Below are positions 42,941 to 51,788 of a stretch of 64,000 nucleotides of DNA, piece after piece; the stretch's first letter is position 1, and each line of letters begins with the position of its first letter. Made by a program: the position numbers and the translations under genes. This DNA is from JARBUG01 sp035628915 (GTDB taxonomy: Bacteria > Bacillota > Sulfobacillia > Symbiobacteriales > Symbiobacteriaceae): contig DASPIW010000038.1 in NCBI GenBank assembly GCA_035628915.1, forward strand, positions 1 through 64,000. The letters are read 5' to 3'. The notes below the pieces were generated by a model. That model was given only the letters and a program-made list of their open reading frames with translations, made no database searches and was not told the DNA's origin.

Positions 42941-44302
42941 ATGCAGTTTCCCAAGGATTTTGTCTGGGGTGCCGCGACGGCATCCTACCAGATTGAAGGC
43001 GCCGCCTGGGAAGACGGCCGGGGCGAGTGCGTCTGGGACCGGTTCTGCCGGCAGCCCGGCACCGTGGCCAATGCTGACAACGGCGATGTGGCCTGCGACC
43101 ACTACCACCGTTACGGGGAAGATATCGACCTGATGGCCGAGCTTGGCCTGCGGAGCTATCGGTTCTCCATCGCCTGGCCGCGCATCTTCCCGAACGGGAA
43201 GGGCACGGTGAACCAGAAGGGGATCGACTTCTACAAGCGGGTCGTCGACAAGCTCCTGAGCCGGGGCATCGTACCGTGCGCCACAATCTATCACTGGGAT
43301 CTGCCGCAGGCGCTGGAGTTCGAAGGCGGCTGGGGCAACCGGGCGACGGCGGAGCATTTTACCCGGTATGCCGAGACGATGTTCCGGGCCTTGGGCGACG
43401 TGGTGCCCCAGTGGACGACTCACAACGAGCCGTTCTGCGCATCGTATTTGGGCTACGGCATGGGCGTCCACGCGCCCGGACTGCAGAACTGGCACCTGGC
43501 CGTCAAGGCGTCGCATCACCTGCTGCTCTCACACGGGTGGTCGGTCCAATCGTTCCGGCAGCTGGTGCCGCAGGGGCAGATCGGCCTGACGCTGAACATG
43601 TCCGGCTTCTACCCGGCTACCGACAGTGAGGCTGACCGCTGGGCGGCCCACCGGTTTGACGGCTGGCACCACCGCTGGTTCTTCGCCCCGCTCTTCAAGG
43701 GCGCCTACCCCGCCGATATGCTGGAGTACTACGGTACGTTCGGGCCCATGGACTACATCCTGCCGGACGACCTGGCGACGATCCATCAGCCACTGGATTT
43801 CCTGGGCATCAACTACTACACCAGGGCCATTCTCAAGGGGAACGCCAACAGCCCCTGGCTCGGCGGCGTGGAAGCGATGCCGAAGACGGCGCCGGTGACC
43901 GATCAGGACTGGGAGATCGTACCCGATTGCCTGTACGACCTGCTCACCCGGGTCCGGCAGGACTGGACCGGGACGCTGCCGCTCTACATTCATGAGAACG
44001 GCTGCGCCATGCCGGACGTGGTCAGCGAGGACGGCCGGGTCCACGATGTGCGGCGGACGGAGTACATTCATGACCACCTGATGCGGGTCCACAAGGCGAT
44101 TGAGGCAGGCGTGCCGGTGAAGGGCTATTATGTCTGGTCGCTGCTGGACAACTTCGAATGGGCGTGGGGGTACGACAAGCGCTTCGGCATCGTGTACGTC
44201 GATTACGAAACGCAGAAGCGGATCTTGAAGGATTCGGCGCTTTGGTTCGCGTCCGTGGCGAAGACAGGGGAGCTCGCTCCTGTGGCGGGAGCAATCCGAT
44301 AA
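42941..44302 (+). CDS. bglB: GH1 beta-glucosidase
   Basis: A protein of 453 residues, standard for GH1. N-terminal signature FPKDFVWGAATASYQIEGA, acid/base Glu in WTTHNEPF, NYYTR, nucleophile Glu in LYIHENGCA and WSLLDNFEWAWGYDKRFGIVYVDY are all intact. It hydrolyses imported cellobiose or related glucosides to glucose in the cytosol; no signal peptide. Last gene of the beta-glucan operon, ended by a hairpin. Confidence 0.95.
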   Translation: MQFPKDFVWGAATASYQIEGAAWEDGRGECVWDRFCRQPGTVANADNGDVACDHYHRYGEDIDLMAELGLRSYRFSIAWPRIFPNGKGTVNQKGIDFYKRVVDKLLSRGIVPCATIYHWDLPQALEFEGGWGNRATAEHFTRYAETMFRALGDVVPQWTTHNEPFCASYLGYGMGVHAPGLQNWHLAVKASHHLLLSHGWSVQSFRQLVPQGQIGLTLNMSGFYPATDSEADRWAAHRFDGWHHRWFFAPLFKGAYPADMLEYYGTFGPMDYILPDDLATIHQPLDFLGINYYTRAILKGNANSPWLGGVEAMPKTAPVTDQDWEIVPDCLYDLLTRVRQDWTGTLPLYIHENGCAMPDVVSEDGRVHDVRRTEYIHDHLMRVHKAIEAGVPVKGYYVWSLLDNFEWAWGYDKRFGIVYVDYETQKRILKDSALWFASVAKTGELAPVAGAIR

Positions 44303-44305
44303 GCA

Positions 44306-44338
44306 GATGCGGCCCGGGCGCCCTGCCCGGGCCGCATC
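44306..44338. terminator. Terminator hairpin between convergent genes
   Basis: GATGCGGCCCGGGC (44306-44319) pairs with GCCCGGGCCGCATC (44325-44338), a perfect 14-bp stem just after the beta-glucosidase stop. Confidence 0.75.
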
Positions 44339-44343
44339 GCACC

Positions 44344-45072
44344 TTACGCCAGCTTGAAGAGCCCGTGGGCGACGATGATGTAGTAAGCGGAGGCGACCAG
44401 CCCGCCGGCGGCGCCGACTGCGACGGCGACCGGATAGAGCGAGGGCACGAAAGCCACCCAGATGTTGAACAGGAGCAGGGTTGCATACGCGAACAGCCCG
44501 GTGCAGGCCGTCAGCTTGCTGAAGATTTTGCTCCGGAGCATCACGAGCGCCATCATGATGCCGGCTGCTTCGACGAAGAAGAACCCCGCGAACGTGCCGG
44601 GAGTCAGGTCTTCACGGGCGAGTACCGCCTGCCCTGCGGCTGCAATCAGGGACCGCTGGGCCTCTGTGGTCGCAGCGGCGTATTGGCCGCTCAGGGCAAG
44701 CATGGGGAAAGCGGTGTTCGTGGCGATGTAGATGACGGCGCCCATGACGAGCAGGACCGTCGCCAGCAGCGAGTAGGCCTGGCTGACGCGCCGCAGGGCG
44801 AAATACAGGGCGAAAAAGAGCGGGATCGACAGGGTATTGTAGATGATGTTGAGGAGACCGAGATTGCTCATGCCCAGGAACCAGTTATCCTGCAAGAGCG
44901 CGAACCAGTTCGTAGCGGCCAGCGTGCCGGGCGCCGCTGCGGCCTCGCCCTGCAGCATCGCCGTGATGATGTCGACCAGCGCGACCAGGGGGATCAAGAG
45001 AGCGACGCAGCCACCGAGCTTGTAGAGACCCCGGTACTCTGATGAGGCCGTATCCACGCGAGCCAGTTCCAT
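44344..45072 (-). CDS. DUF4386 membrane protein
   Basis: An integral membrane protein of 242 residues with about six hydrophobic segments and an N-terminal YRGLYKLGGCVALL, matching the DUF4386 family of unknown function. The start ATG follows GGAGG. The gene stands alone on the minus strand. I cannot propose a substrate or partner. Confidence 0.7.
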   Translation of the reverse strand: MELARVDTASSEYRGLYKLGGCVALLIPLVALVDIITAMLQGEAAAAPGTLAATNWFALLQDNWFLGMSNLGLLNIIYNTLSIPLFFALYFALRRVSQAYSLLATVLLVMGAVIYIATNTAFPMLALSGQYAAATTEAQRSLIAAAGQAVLAREDLTPGTFAGFFFVEAAGIMMALVMLRSKIFSKLTACTGLFAYATLLLFNIWVAFVPSLYPVAVAVGAAGGLVASAYYIIVAHGLFKLA

Positions 45073-45212
45073 TCGTTCCTACCTCCGCTTCGTTTGTTCA
45101 GCCCCATTCTCGGGCTAAACCAGGGAGGCAGGCCATGCATCGAAGGATAGATTCAACGGTTTATGCGCGTGCAGGGATTGGCTAGGCTTGCCTGCGCTTG
45201 ATCTTGGCAAAC

Positions 45213-45320
45213 TCCGTGTCATTCAAGAGCAAGGCCGTCAACTTTGGTCTCAAGACCGTCAAATCTGGCGCCGAGACCCTTCAGTAGTTTCGTCCATTCG
45301 GCAAACCCCCTCGGGCAGAT
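45213..45320 (-). pseudogene. Remnant of a coiled-coil protein gene
   Basis: On the minus strand a short frame reads FAEWTKLLKGLGARFDGLETKVDGLALE, the heptad-type LEARFDGLETKVDGLE pattern of small coiled-coil proteins. No start or body is present. The rest of the 45073-45445 gap shows no gene. Confidence 0.35.
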
Positions 45321-45445
45321 CGCACCTGACTCTCGTATGACTGGCGGCCACACATGTAACCAGTCCGTTGACGGTCGAATTTTCTCGTTCAAATTCAGAA
45401 GCCCCGCGCTGCGAACGACATGGCAGCACGGGGCGTCTGTATGCG

Positions 45446-46090
45446 CTAATCCACCACGATGGGAACCGCCACGAGAAGCTGCTTGCTGTCGCCGGTCAGA
45501 ATGTGAACCGTCCGGGCGCCCGGTGCCATGGGCCACTTGCCGTTGATGGTGGCAAAGTCCGGGGTGCCCCGGTCAAGCGTTACGGGATGGGAGCCGAGCA
45601 CCTTGTCGCCGTCGTGCAGCTCGATGACGATCTTGCCTTCCGGCGCCCGGACCCGGCCTTCGATGATAAGGGTGGTCATCGCCTGGGGATCGACCACGTC
45701 CACCCGGACCGCCTGGGCGTCAGGCCCATAGAAGAGGCCGGTGTTCATCGCGCCGGGCAGGGCGCCCCGCACGAGGACCTTGCCGCCGTCGGAGACGACC
45801 ACTTCCGCCTGGCCTTCAGGTGACGGCCAGGTGATGCGATACCACCCATCATCCTTCGGTGTGGCGTCAGCCCGCTGGAGCACCTTGGTACCGCTGCGCA
45901 GTTCAACGTGGATCTGCTTAATGGGAGTATAGCCTTCCACCACCAGGCCCGGACCCTGCGCGTACTTGGTGGCGCCCACGATCGTGGGGGGGCCAGCCGG
46001 AGCCGGTGTGGGCACAGGTTCCTGCCTGGCGGTGCAGGCCGTCGCCAGGAGCATGAGTGCCAGTGCGATGGCGCCCAAAATGCTCTTCAT
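45446..46090 (-). CDS. Lipoprotein with Gmad2/Ig-like domains
   Basis: A protein of 214 residues. Lipoprotein signal with LLATACT lipobox. The body consists of two beta-sandwich-like repeats: QGPGLVVEGYTPIKQIHVELRSGTKVLQR... and VDPQAMTTLIIEGRVRAPEGKIVIELHDGDKVLGS..., similar to Gmad2-type immunoglobulin-like domains of spore or surface proteins. The ATG at 46090 lies behind AAAGGAGGG; longer in-frame starts lack a signal peptide. Role unknown. Confidence 0.65.
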   Translation of the reverse strand: MKSILGAIALALMLLATACTARQEPVPTPAPAGPPTIVGATKYAQGPGLVVEGYTPIKQIHVELRSGTKVLQRADATPKDDGWYRITWPSPEGQAEVVVSDGGKVLVRGALPGAMNTGLFYGPDAQAVRVDVVDPQAMTTLIIEGRVRAPEGKIVIELHDGDKVLGSHPVTLDRGTPDFATINGKWPMAPGARTVHILTGDSKQLLVAVPIVVD

Positions 46091-46250
46091 TCGATGCCCT
46101 CCTTTAGGAGTCGTCGGACAACTGATAGACGGTCTCACATGCCCCTTGGTTTCGGAGTTGGTGTCCGCAGCCTTTCCTGTCTTCGGGACAGTTGGGACGG
46201 CGTCAGGAGAACTCCGGATGGGAGGGCACCGACTGGTCATGTACACTTCG

Positions 46251-46700
46251 GTGATGGAACGGACCCGTGAAATCGGCACCAGCCGTGATCTTCACGCTTA
46301 CCGGTGCGGTCATGGCCGTCATTCCCCGGGTTTGTGCTGATTGTGATGCAATGGAACTTCCTCAAACTCGACAGTTTTGCCGCTGTCGCGCTGCAGACCG
46401 TCGCAGTCGCTGTGCTGATTGCCCTGGGCTCCTGCCCGAGGAGGTACTGCCATGGTACAGAAGCAAGCAGAACCTGGTTCATGCACTGAACGGTGTCGAC
46501 CTTTCCGTCCCTGAAGGTGATTTCGCCTCCATTGTCGGCGCCTCCGGCTCCGGCAAGTCGACGCTCCTGCATATTCTCGGCTTCATGGACCGTGCGGACG
46601 ACCACAACCCGGAGACTGCGGCGCAGACCAAGTCGGTCTACCGCATGAAAGACGGCCTGCTGCGCCGGGTCAACTTCCGGCGAATACTATGCCGCCGACT
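46251..46700 (+). pseudogene. Decayed MacB-type ABC exporter (permease and ATPase fragments)
   Basis: Two fragments in different frames. VMERTREIGTSRDL (46251 onwards) is the typical C-terminal region of an FtsX/MacB permease. From about 46445 an ATPase start reads LVHALNGVDLSVPEGDFASIVGASGSGKSTLLHILGFMDR with intact Walker A, then jumps to KSVYRMKDGLLRRV, the end of such an ATPase; signature and Walker B are missing. It is a clear internal deletion. The 46091-46250 stretch shows nothing else. Confidence 0.75.
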
Positions 46701-46707
46701 GAAACAG

Positions 46708-46740
46708 CGAGGCGCCTGCCACCGTGGCAGGCGCCTCGTT
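46708..46740. terminator. Bidirectional terminator
   Basis: CGAGGCGCCTGCCA (46708-46721), loop CCG, TGGCAGGCGCCTCG (46725-46738), then TTCT. It ends the convergent CoA-binding protein gene and the decayed ABC locus. Confidence 0.75.
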
Positions 46741-47169
46741 CTAAGCTTCCAGTCGGGTAAACCAGCGGTGGACGGTATGCAGCCCTCCGCCCAGGAACAT
46801 GATGGGACAGGCACCGTTCACCACCGCGATGCCGGCCTCCTTCGCCAGCGACTCCGCTGCAGTCGACTCCATGCGCAGCCACACCCGGGGGATTCCGGCC
46901 TCCCGGCACTCCCGGACCAGTGCCACTTCCTGCGCCACCGGGAGGACCGCCACCACGCCGTCCAGCGGACCGGGCACGTCTTTCACCGATTTGTAGCACC
47001 GCACGCCTTCCACCTCTTCGGCATGCGGATTGATGGGGTATACTTCGTAGCCCTTCTCCTTGAGCGTACGGAAGACGGCGCTGGAATACTCCCTGGGGTT
47101 TCGCGAAACCCCTGCTACTGCAATGCGTTTCTGGGCGAGAAACTCAGTGATGGCTTTTCGGGACGGCAT
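46741..47169 (-). CDS. CoA-binding domain protein (YccU type)
   Basis: A Rossmann-fold CoA-binding protein of 142 residues: RIAVAGVSRNPREYSSAVFRTLKEKGYEVYPINPHAEEVEG, LDGVVAVLPV, ESTAAESLAKEAGIAVVNGACPIMFL. This family is homologous to the nucleotide-binding part of succinyl-CoA synthetase alpha; physiological role is unsettled. The ATG at 47169 follows AGGAGG; a longer in-frame start at 47220 has no ribosome site. Confidence 0.85.
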   Translation of the reverse strand: MPSRKAITEFLAQKRIAVAGVSRNPREYSSAVFRTLKEKGYEVYPINPHAEEVEGVRCYKSVKDVPGPLDGVVAVLPVAQEVALVRECREAGIPRVWLRMESTAAESLAKEAGIAVVNGACPIMFLGGGLHTVHRWFTRLEA

Positions 47170-47194
47170 ATCGTGGCCTCCTGTCTCAGGGGTT

Positions 47195-47297
47195 TGCTGC
47201 TGGCGCCCAGCCGATAGCACTCATGCAGGTCGCTTGCCTCGAACGACGATGTCAGCACCACAACCGGCAGCCAATTCGTGCGAGGATTACAACGCAT
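47195..47297 (-). pseudogene. Response-regulator receiver fragment
   Basis: On the minus strand NPRTNWLPVVVLTSSFEASDLHECYRLGASS matches the beta4-alpha4-beta5 part of CheY-like receiver domains (LPVVVLTSS, DL..CY.LGA). Both ends are missing, so this is a remnant. Confidence 0.5.
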
Positions 47298-47353
47298 CCT
47301 ACATTGTAATGTTTGAGGATGAAATGTTCAAGCTATTGAGAGGTTCCGCTTGG

Positions 47354-48034
47354 CTATGCTGCCTCATCCACCCGGGCTTTCGCGGCCTCCAGCCGCTGGC
47401 GGCGTAGCATCAGGAGCGCTATGCCCAGCACGGCGGCGGCGGAGGCACCGAGGATGACCCAGGTCCAGACGCCGAACCGCAGGTTTTCGTACAGCTGGAC
47501 CAGTCCGAACCCGACAAAGACGGCCGCCGATATGGAACGGAGCGTCTGCGGCGACACCCGGCGCAGGAGCTTGTCCCCGACGAGGATGCCGGGGCTGTTG
47601 GCGATGAGCATGCCGCTGACGGCGCCGGCCAGGACCAGGAGAGGGAGGCGGTACTGCACTGCCATGGTCAGGGTGGTCAGTTGGGTCTTGTCGCCCATTT
47701 CGCCCAGGAAGAAGCTGAGCGTGACAGTGGCGACCGACCCGAAGCGGGCCTCCTTTTGTTCGTCCTCTTCGCCTTTCTCCGACCGCAGCGCGAGGAGCCC
47801 GAAGACCAGGAAGAGGAAGCCGGCCAGTATGCCCAGGAGATCCAGGGGGATGATCTCGCCGAGGTAGGCGCCCAGGCCGACGGCGATGCCGTGGTTGAGC
47901 AGGGCGCCGAGAAAGACGCCGAGAAGCACGTCCCGGGCACGGTAGCGGGCGGCGAAAGCCATGGCCAACAGTTGGGTCTTGTCGCCCATTTCGGCCATGA
48001 CGACCATGAGGAGCGGAGTAATGAATGCGGTCAC
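47354..48034 (-). CDS. GDT1/UPF0016-family metal (Mn2+/Ca2+) transporter
   Basis: A protein of 226 residues with six membrane helices in two similar halves, each with the family motif ExGDK(T/S): MAEMGDKTQLLAM and LGEMGDKTQLTTL. Characterised members (MneA, Gdt1, TMEM165) export manganese or exchange calcium and manganese against protons. GTG start after GGGAGG. The halves are separated by an acidic loop (SEKGEEDEQKEARFG). A promoter stands about 110 nt upstream, leaving an RNA leader with no riboswitch that I recognise. Confidence 0.9.
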   Translation of the reverse strand: MTAFITPLLMVVMAEMGDKTQLLAMAFAARYRARDVLLGVFLGALLNHGIAVGLGAYLGEIIPLDLLGILAGFLFLVFGLLALRSEKGEEDEQKEARFGSVATVTLSFFLGEMGDKTQLTTLTMAVQYRLPLLVLAGAVSGMLIANSPGILVGDKLLRRVSPQTLRSISAAVFVGFGLVQLYENLRFGVWTWVILGASAAAVLGIALLMLRRQRLEAAKARVDEAA

Positions 48035-48143
48035 GTGCAGACCTCCCGGGACTTTCCGCCCGCCAACAAAGTTGGCCTCGGGAAACCCTCATTTCATGCC
48101 GAAAGACCCGCCCTGGCGTTGCCAGTTGGGTCCTCACGGTATG

Positions 48144-48173
48144 AGTATAGTGCTATTTCCATACGTGGGGCAA
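48144..48173 (-). promoter_or_regulatory. Promoter of the GDT1-family gene
   Basis: On the minus strand TTGCCC, 18 nt, TATACT. The leader of about 105 nt contains a CCAAC/GTTGG hairpin. The remainder of 48174-48323 shows no gene. Confidence 0.55.
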
Positions 48174-48323
48174 TACGTCTTCGGTATTTTTCAGCCTTGT
48201 ACCTTGACGAGGGCAGGTCACATCAGTCTTGGTTGTCGGGATTTGAGTGCCCGGACCCACCCTGGGCGCGCAAATCCCGGCAGAGGACGGGGAAATCCCC
48301 GGGTTCCCCGGTTGCTTCCTGGT

Positions 48324-49724
48324 CTACACATCCAGGCTGAAGTACTGGTCGTAGAGCGGTTGGAACTCCGGGTGACTGTACTCGCCAGTCTGCGGGTCCA
48401 ATACGTACCCCTCCCGGTACTCCCCGGCGGCAATCCTGTGCAGCATCTCCACAAGGGCGTCGACGTCGGCGTGGGTCGTGTATGCGCCGAAACTGGCCCG
48501 GACCATGCCTGGCACGGTCGACCGGTCGCCCCGCAGAATCGCATCGCGGTGGCGGGCGTATTCGGCTTCGGTCAGGCCCAGCAGTCCCACGACGTATGGA
48601 TGCGCGCAGAAGCAGCCGTTGCGGACCCCGATGGCCCCCTCCTGCGCTAATATGGCCGCCACCAGGGCGTGGGGCAGCCGCCCTACATGAAAGGCGATGA
48701 CGCCTAGCCGGTCGGCCGTGCGGGCCGGGTCCGCCGAGCCGTATATCCGGATGCCCGGCACCTCGTGCAGCGCCCTGAGGGCGTAGGCGGTCAGCTCCGC
48801 TTCATGGCGCTCCAGGTTCTCCATGCCGTGGTGCATCAGCACTTTCATCGCTTTCGCCATGGCGATGGCGCCCGGCACGTTGGGCGAGCCGGGCTCAAGC
48901 CGGTCCGGGGCGCCGGCGAGGACGACTTCGTCCGGGGCGACCATTTTGACGGCCCCGCCGCCCCACTGGTCGGGGCGGACTTCCTCAAGAAAGGCGGTGG
49001 GTGCGATGAGGGCTCCGCCCCCATACGGCGCATAGAGTTTGTGCCCGGAGAGGGCCAGAAAATCGAGCGACTCCGCCGGGTCTGGCCGGTGCATGGCAAT
49101 CCGTCGGTGGGGCGCCAGTTGGGCCGCATCTACCATGACGCGGGCGCCCTGCGCATGGGCCAGCCGGGCAATGAGGTGGATGGGATTGACGAAGCCTGTC
49201 ACATTCGAAGCGCCCGAAATGGCGACCAGCCGGACCCGGCCGGCGTATCTCTGCAGCTGAAGGCGCAGGTCGGCCATGTCCAGTTCCCCTGTGGGTGTAA
49301 CGCCCACGTGGACGACCCGTGCGACCGCTCGCCACGGCAGGTCGTTCGCGTGATGTTCCATCGCCGAGACCAGCACGACGTCATCCGGGGCAAAGGCATA
49401 CATCTGCGCCAGCCGGTTGATCGCCTCGGTGGTGTTCTTGCCGAAGACGACCGCATGGGTGGCCGGGTCGGCGCCCACAAACTGCAGCACGACTTCCCGC
49501 GCCTGATCCAGGGCGCGGGTGGAGAGCATCGACTTGAAGCCGGTCCCGCGGTGGACGCTGCTGTACCAGGGCATGAACTGCTCGATGGCGCTCACGACTT
49601 CCGTGAACGGCGGGGTGCTGGCTCCATTATCCAGGTTGACATAGCGTTTGCAGCCGCCACCCAGGACGGGGACAGACTGCTCCATTCCACTGACGCGAAT
49701 GGGCGTACAACAGCCCTGTTCCAC
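48324..49724 (-). CDS. Class-V aminotransferase (cysteine-desulfurase-like)
   Basis: A PLP enzyme of 466 residues. NLDNGASTPPFTEVV, FGKNTTEAINRLA, SAMEHHANDLPWR, DAAQLAPH and the Schiff-base Lys in LALSGHKLYAPYGGG are intact; the NGCFCAHPY segment carries cysteines near where the catalytic Cys of desulfurases lies. It may be a cysteine desulfurase or selenocysteine lyase-like enzyme; no IscU-type scaffold is nearby. GTG at 49724 with AAGGAGG 9 nt upstream is preferred over the earlier 49757 start. Confidence 0.8.
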   Translation of the reverse strand: MEQGCCTPIRVSGMEQSVPVLGGGCKRYVNLDNGASTPPFTEVVSAIEQFMPWYSSVHRGTGFKSMLSTRALDQAREVVLQFVGADPATHAVVFGKNTTEAINRLAQMYAFAPDDVVLVSAMEHHANDLPWRAVARVVHVGVTPTGELDMADLRLQLQRYAGRVRLVAISGASNVTGFVNPIHLIARLAHAQGARVMVDAAQLAPHRRIAMHRPDPAESLDFLALSGHKLYAPYGGGALIAPTAFLEEVRPDQWGGGAVKMVAPDEVVLAGAPDRLEPGSPNVPGAIAMAKAMKVLMHHGMENLERHEAELTAYALRALHEVPGIRIYGSADPARTADRLGVIAFHVGRLPHALVAAILAQEGAIGVRNGCFCAHPYVVGLLGLTEAEYARHRDAILRGDRSTVPGMVRASFGAYTTHADVDALVEMLHRIAAGEYREGYVLDPQTGEYSHPEFQPLYDQYFSLDV

Positions 49725-49813
49725 CGGCGCTCTCCTCCTTGGCGTGCCTGGCATCACCCTCCTTTTATTGCAACAGTCATGCCAGCCCCAGACAGCCCTT
49801 TGCTTGACCGTTC

Positions 49814-49830
49814 CATCTCAATTTGAGATG
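49814..49830 (+). promoter_or_regulatory. Operator-like palindrome upstream of sigma-54 activator
   Basis: CATCTCAATTTGAGATG: 8-bp perfect arms around one central base. A closely related site (14 of 17) lies right after the activator gene, before the prkA remnant. Probably the binding site of the activator (inference). Confidence 0.6.
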
Positions 49831-49924
49831 ATGAAGACAATCTGTGCGGCGCCGCACAGCGGCGAGGCCGCACGGCGCCCGTAAATGGCGCGTCAGCGCC
49901 GAGAAGGGGAAAGGTGCTGTGGTG

Positions 49925-51679
49925 ATGGATTTCCAGCAGGAGACTCAGCAGATTCTGGAGGCGGTCGCCTCTGTCCTGCGGCTGGATGTGACCCTGGTGG
50001 ACGAGCAGCTGGTGCGGACGGCGGGCACCGGCACCTACCGGCAGCGGGTCGGGGAGCAGGTGCACGGCGATTCGGCGTTTGGCCAGGCGCTGCGCTCCGG
50101 CGTTCCCGTGCAGGTGGCGCAGCCCCGGGTGGACGTGGCCTGCCATGCCTGTGCCGTGCGCGCGAGCTGCGAGGAGACGGCCCACGTGGCGACGCCGATC
50201 CTGGACGGCGGAAAGCCCATCGGAGTGATGGGGTTGATCGCCTTTACCGGGGAGCAGCGGGAGCGGCTGCTACATGAGCTGGACCGCTACATGGCGTTCC
50301 TGGCGCACATGTCGGAGCTGCTGGCGGGCAAGCTCCGCCAGGAGCGGATGGCCGGCGCCCTCCTCGCCACGGCCCATTCGGTGGCCGAAGGGCTGGTGGC
50401 GGTGGACGAGTCGGGGGCCATCACTTTCCTGAACGACTCTCTCCGCCGCATGCTGCGGCTGCCGCCGGGGGGAGAGCCCATCCACCTGGGCGAGCTGCCC
50501 GGGCTGGCGACCGCCGTCCGGGATGTGCTGCGCACCGGGCGGCCCATCGCCAACCGGGAACTGACGGTCACCCTGCCGTGGGGGCCCCTCTCCGTGGTCG
50601 GGACGATCCAGCCGATTCAGGTCCGGGGACAGGTGGCCGGCGCCGTGGCAAGCCTGCGGGACATCCGGGATGTGTATGACCTGGTCTACCGGGTGGGCGC
50701 CGACCTGCCGGTCTACGGCTTTGACAAGATCATCTACCGGAGCGCCGCCATGGCGGCGGTGGTCGATCTGGCCCGGCGGGTGGCGGCCAGCCAGTCGGCG
50801 GTGCTGATTCGCGGCGAGAGCGGCACGGGCAAGGAGCTGTTCGCCCGTGCGATTCACGCCCAGAGCCGCCGGCGGGACCGGCCGTTCATGGCCATCAACT
50901 GCGCGGCGATTCCTGAAGAGCTGCTTGAGAGCGAGCTGTTCGGCTACGCCGACGGGGCGTTCACCGGCGCCCGCCGGGGCGGGAAGCCCGGCAAGTTCGA
51001 GCTCGCGAACCACGGTACGATCTTTCTCGACGAAATCGGTGACATGTCGTTGCGTCTGCAGGCGAAGCTGCTGCGGGTGCTGCAGGAATCGGAAGTGACC
51101 AGGGTCGGCGGCACCCATGCCAGCCCGCTGGATATCCGGGTGATTGCGGCGACCCACCAGAACCTGGAGGACCTGCTCAAACGCAAAGAATTCCGCGAAG
51201 ACCTGTACTTCCGCATCAACGTGCTGCCGGTCGAGATTCCCCCGCTCCGGGAGCGGCCCGAAGATATTCTCCTGTTGGCGGGACACATTCGGGGGCACCG
51301 GTCGGCGCAGATGGGCATCCCCGTCATCGCCTTCTCGGGGGAGGTGGAGCAGATTCTGCTCAGCTACCCCTGGCCCGGCAATGTGCGGGAGTTGCAGAAC
51401 GTGGTGGAGTACGCGGTCACCATGGCCAATGGGCCGGTGGTCGGGGTGGATGCACTGCCGTCGCGCCTGCGGGAGGTGGCCCCGCCGCCGGCCCCTGCCG
51501 CCGCTGCGCCGGCCGGCCCGCTCATGGCCGTCGACGCGTGGCTGGAGCAGGAACTGCGGCGCGGGCTGGCGCTCTACGGCAGCGGGGATAAGGCTGCCAC
51601 CCGCATGGCGAAGGAATTGGGAATCAGCCGGGCGACAGTGTACCGCCGCCTGCACGAGTTTGGGCTTCTCTCGAAATGA
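49925..51679 (+). CDS. Sigma-54-dependent activator with Cys-containing GAF/PAS-like sensor
   Basis: A protein of 584 residues. The N-terminal domain (about 1-130) carries CHACAVRASCEE followed by VATPILDGGKPIGVMGLIAFTGEQR, a type of sensor with clustered Cys that may bind metal or Fe-S. A PAS-like domain (about 150-250) follows, then an AAA+ domain with GESGTGKE, the sigma-54 contact GAFTGA, and Walker B FLDEIGD. A C-terminal Fis-type HTH (AKELGISRATVYRRL) ends it. It activates RpoN promoters; the neighbouring prkA remnant is the likely former target. Several in-frame starts exist; ATG 49925 is a choice. Confidence 0.85.
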   Translation: MDFQQETQQILEAVASVLRLDVTLVDEQLVRTAGTGTYRQRVGEQVHGDSAFGQALRSGVPVQVAQPRVDVACHACAVRASCEETAHVATPILDGGKPIGVMGLIAFTGEQRERLLHELDRYMAFLAHMSELLAGKLRQERMAGALLATAHSVAEGLVAVDESGAITFLNDSLRRMLRLPPGGEPIHLGELPGLATAVRDVLRTGRPIANRELTVTLPWGPLSVVGTIQPIQVRGQVAGAVASLRDIRDVYDLVYRVGADLPVYGFDKIIYRSAAMAAVVDLARRVAASQSAVLIRGESGTGKELFARAIHAQSRRRDRPFMAINCAAIPEELLESELFGYADGAFTGARRGGKPGKFELANHGTIFLDEIGDMSLRLQAKLLRVLQESEVTRVGGTHASPLDIRVIAATHQNLEDLLKRKEFREDLYFRINVLPVEIPPLRERPEDILLLAGHIRGHRSAQMGIPVIAFSGEVEQILLSYPWPGNVRELQNVVEYAVTMANGPVVGVDALPSRLREVAPPPAPAAAAPAGPLMAVDAWLEQELRRGLALYGSGDKAATRMAKELGISRATVYRRLHEFGLLSK

Positions 51680-51684
51680 GATGT

Positions 51685-51736
51685 CCTCTCAGATTGAGAT
51701 GATCACCCTTCCCTGAGCCGGGGGAGGGTGTTCTGC
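51685..51736 (+). promoter_or_regulatory. Second operator copy and weak -24/-12-like sequence
   Basis: CCTCTCAGATTGAGATG (51685-51701) matches the palindrome at 49814 at 14 of 17 positions. Downstream, GG (51723-51724), 10 nt, GC (51735-51736) has RpoN -24/-12 spacing but poor flanks. The operator is closer to it than usual for an upstream activator site. Confidence 0.4.
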
Positions 51737-51788
51737 ATAAGATGGACCACATTCCCGGCGGAGGCCTTTTTACGGGAGGAGGGCGACA

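Noticed and set aside
46267..47217. One 316-residue protein with an ABC ATPase start
   Set aside because: After the Walker A region the frame jumps to the ATPase end and then runs antisense through the CoA-binding gene, so it is a remnant plus chance extension.
48035..48150. Possible yybP-ykoY (Mn2+) riboswitch upstream of the GDT1-family gene
   Set aside because: The context would fit, but the conserved GGGGAGUAG-type block and its partner are not present; only a simple CCAAC/GTTGG hairpin is seen.
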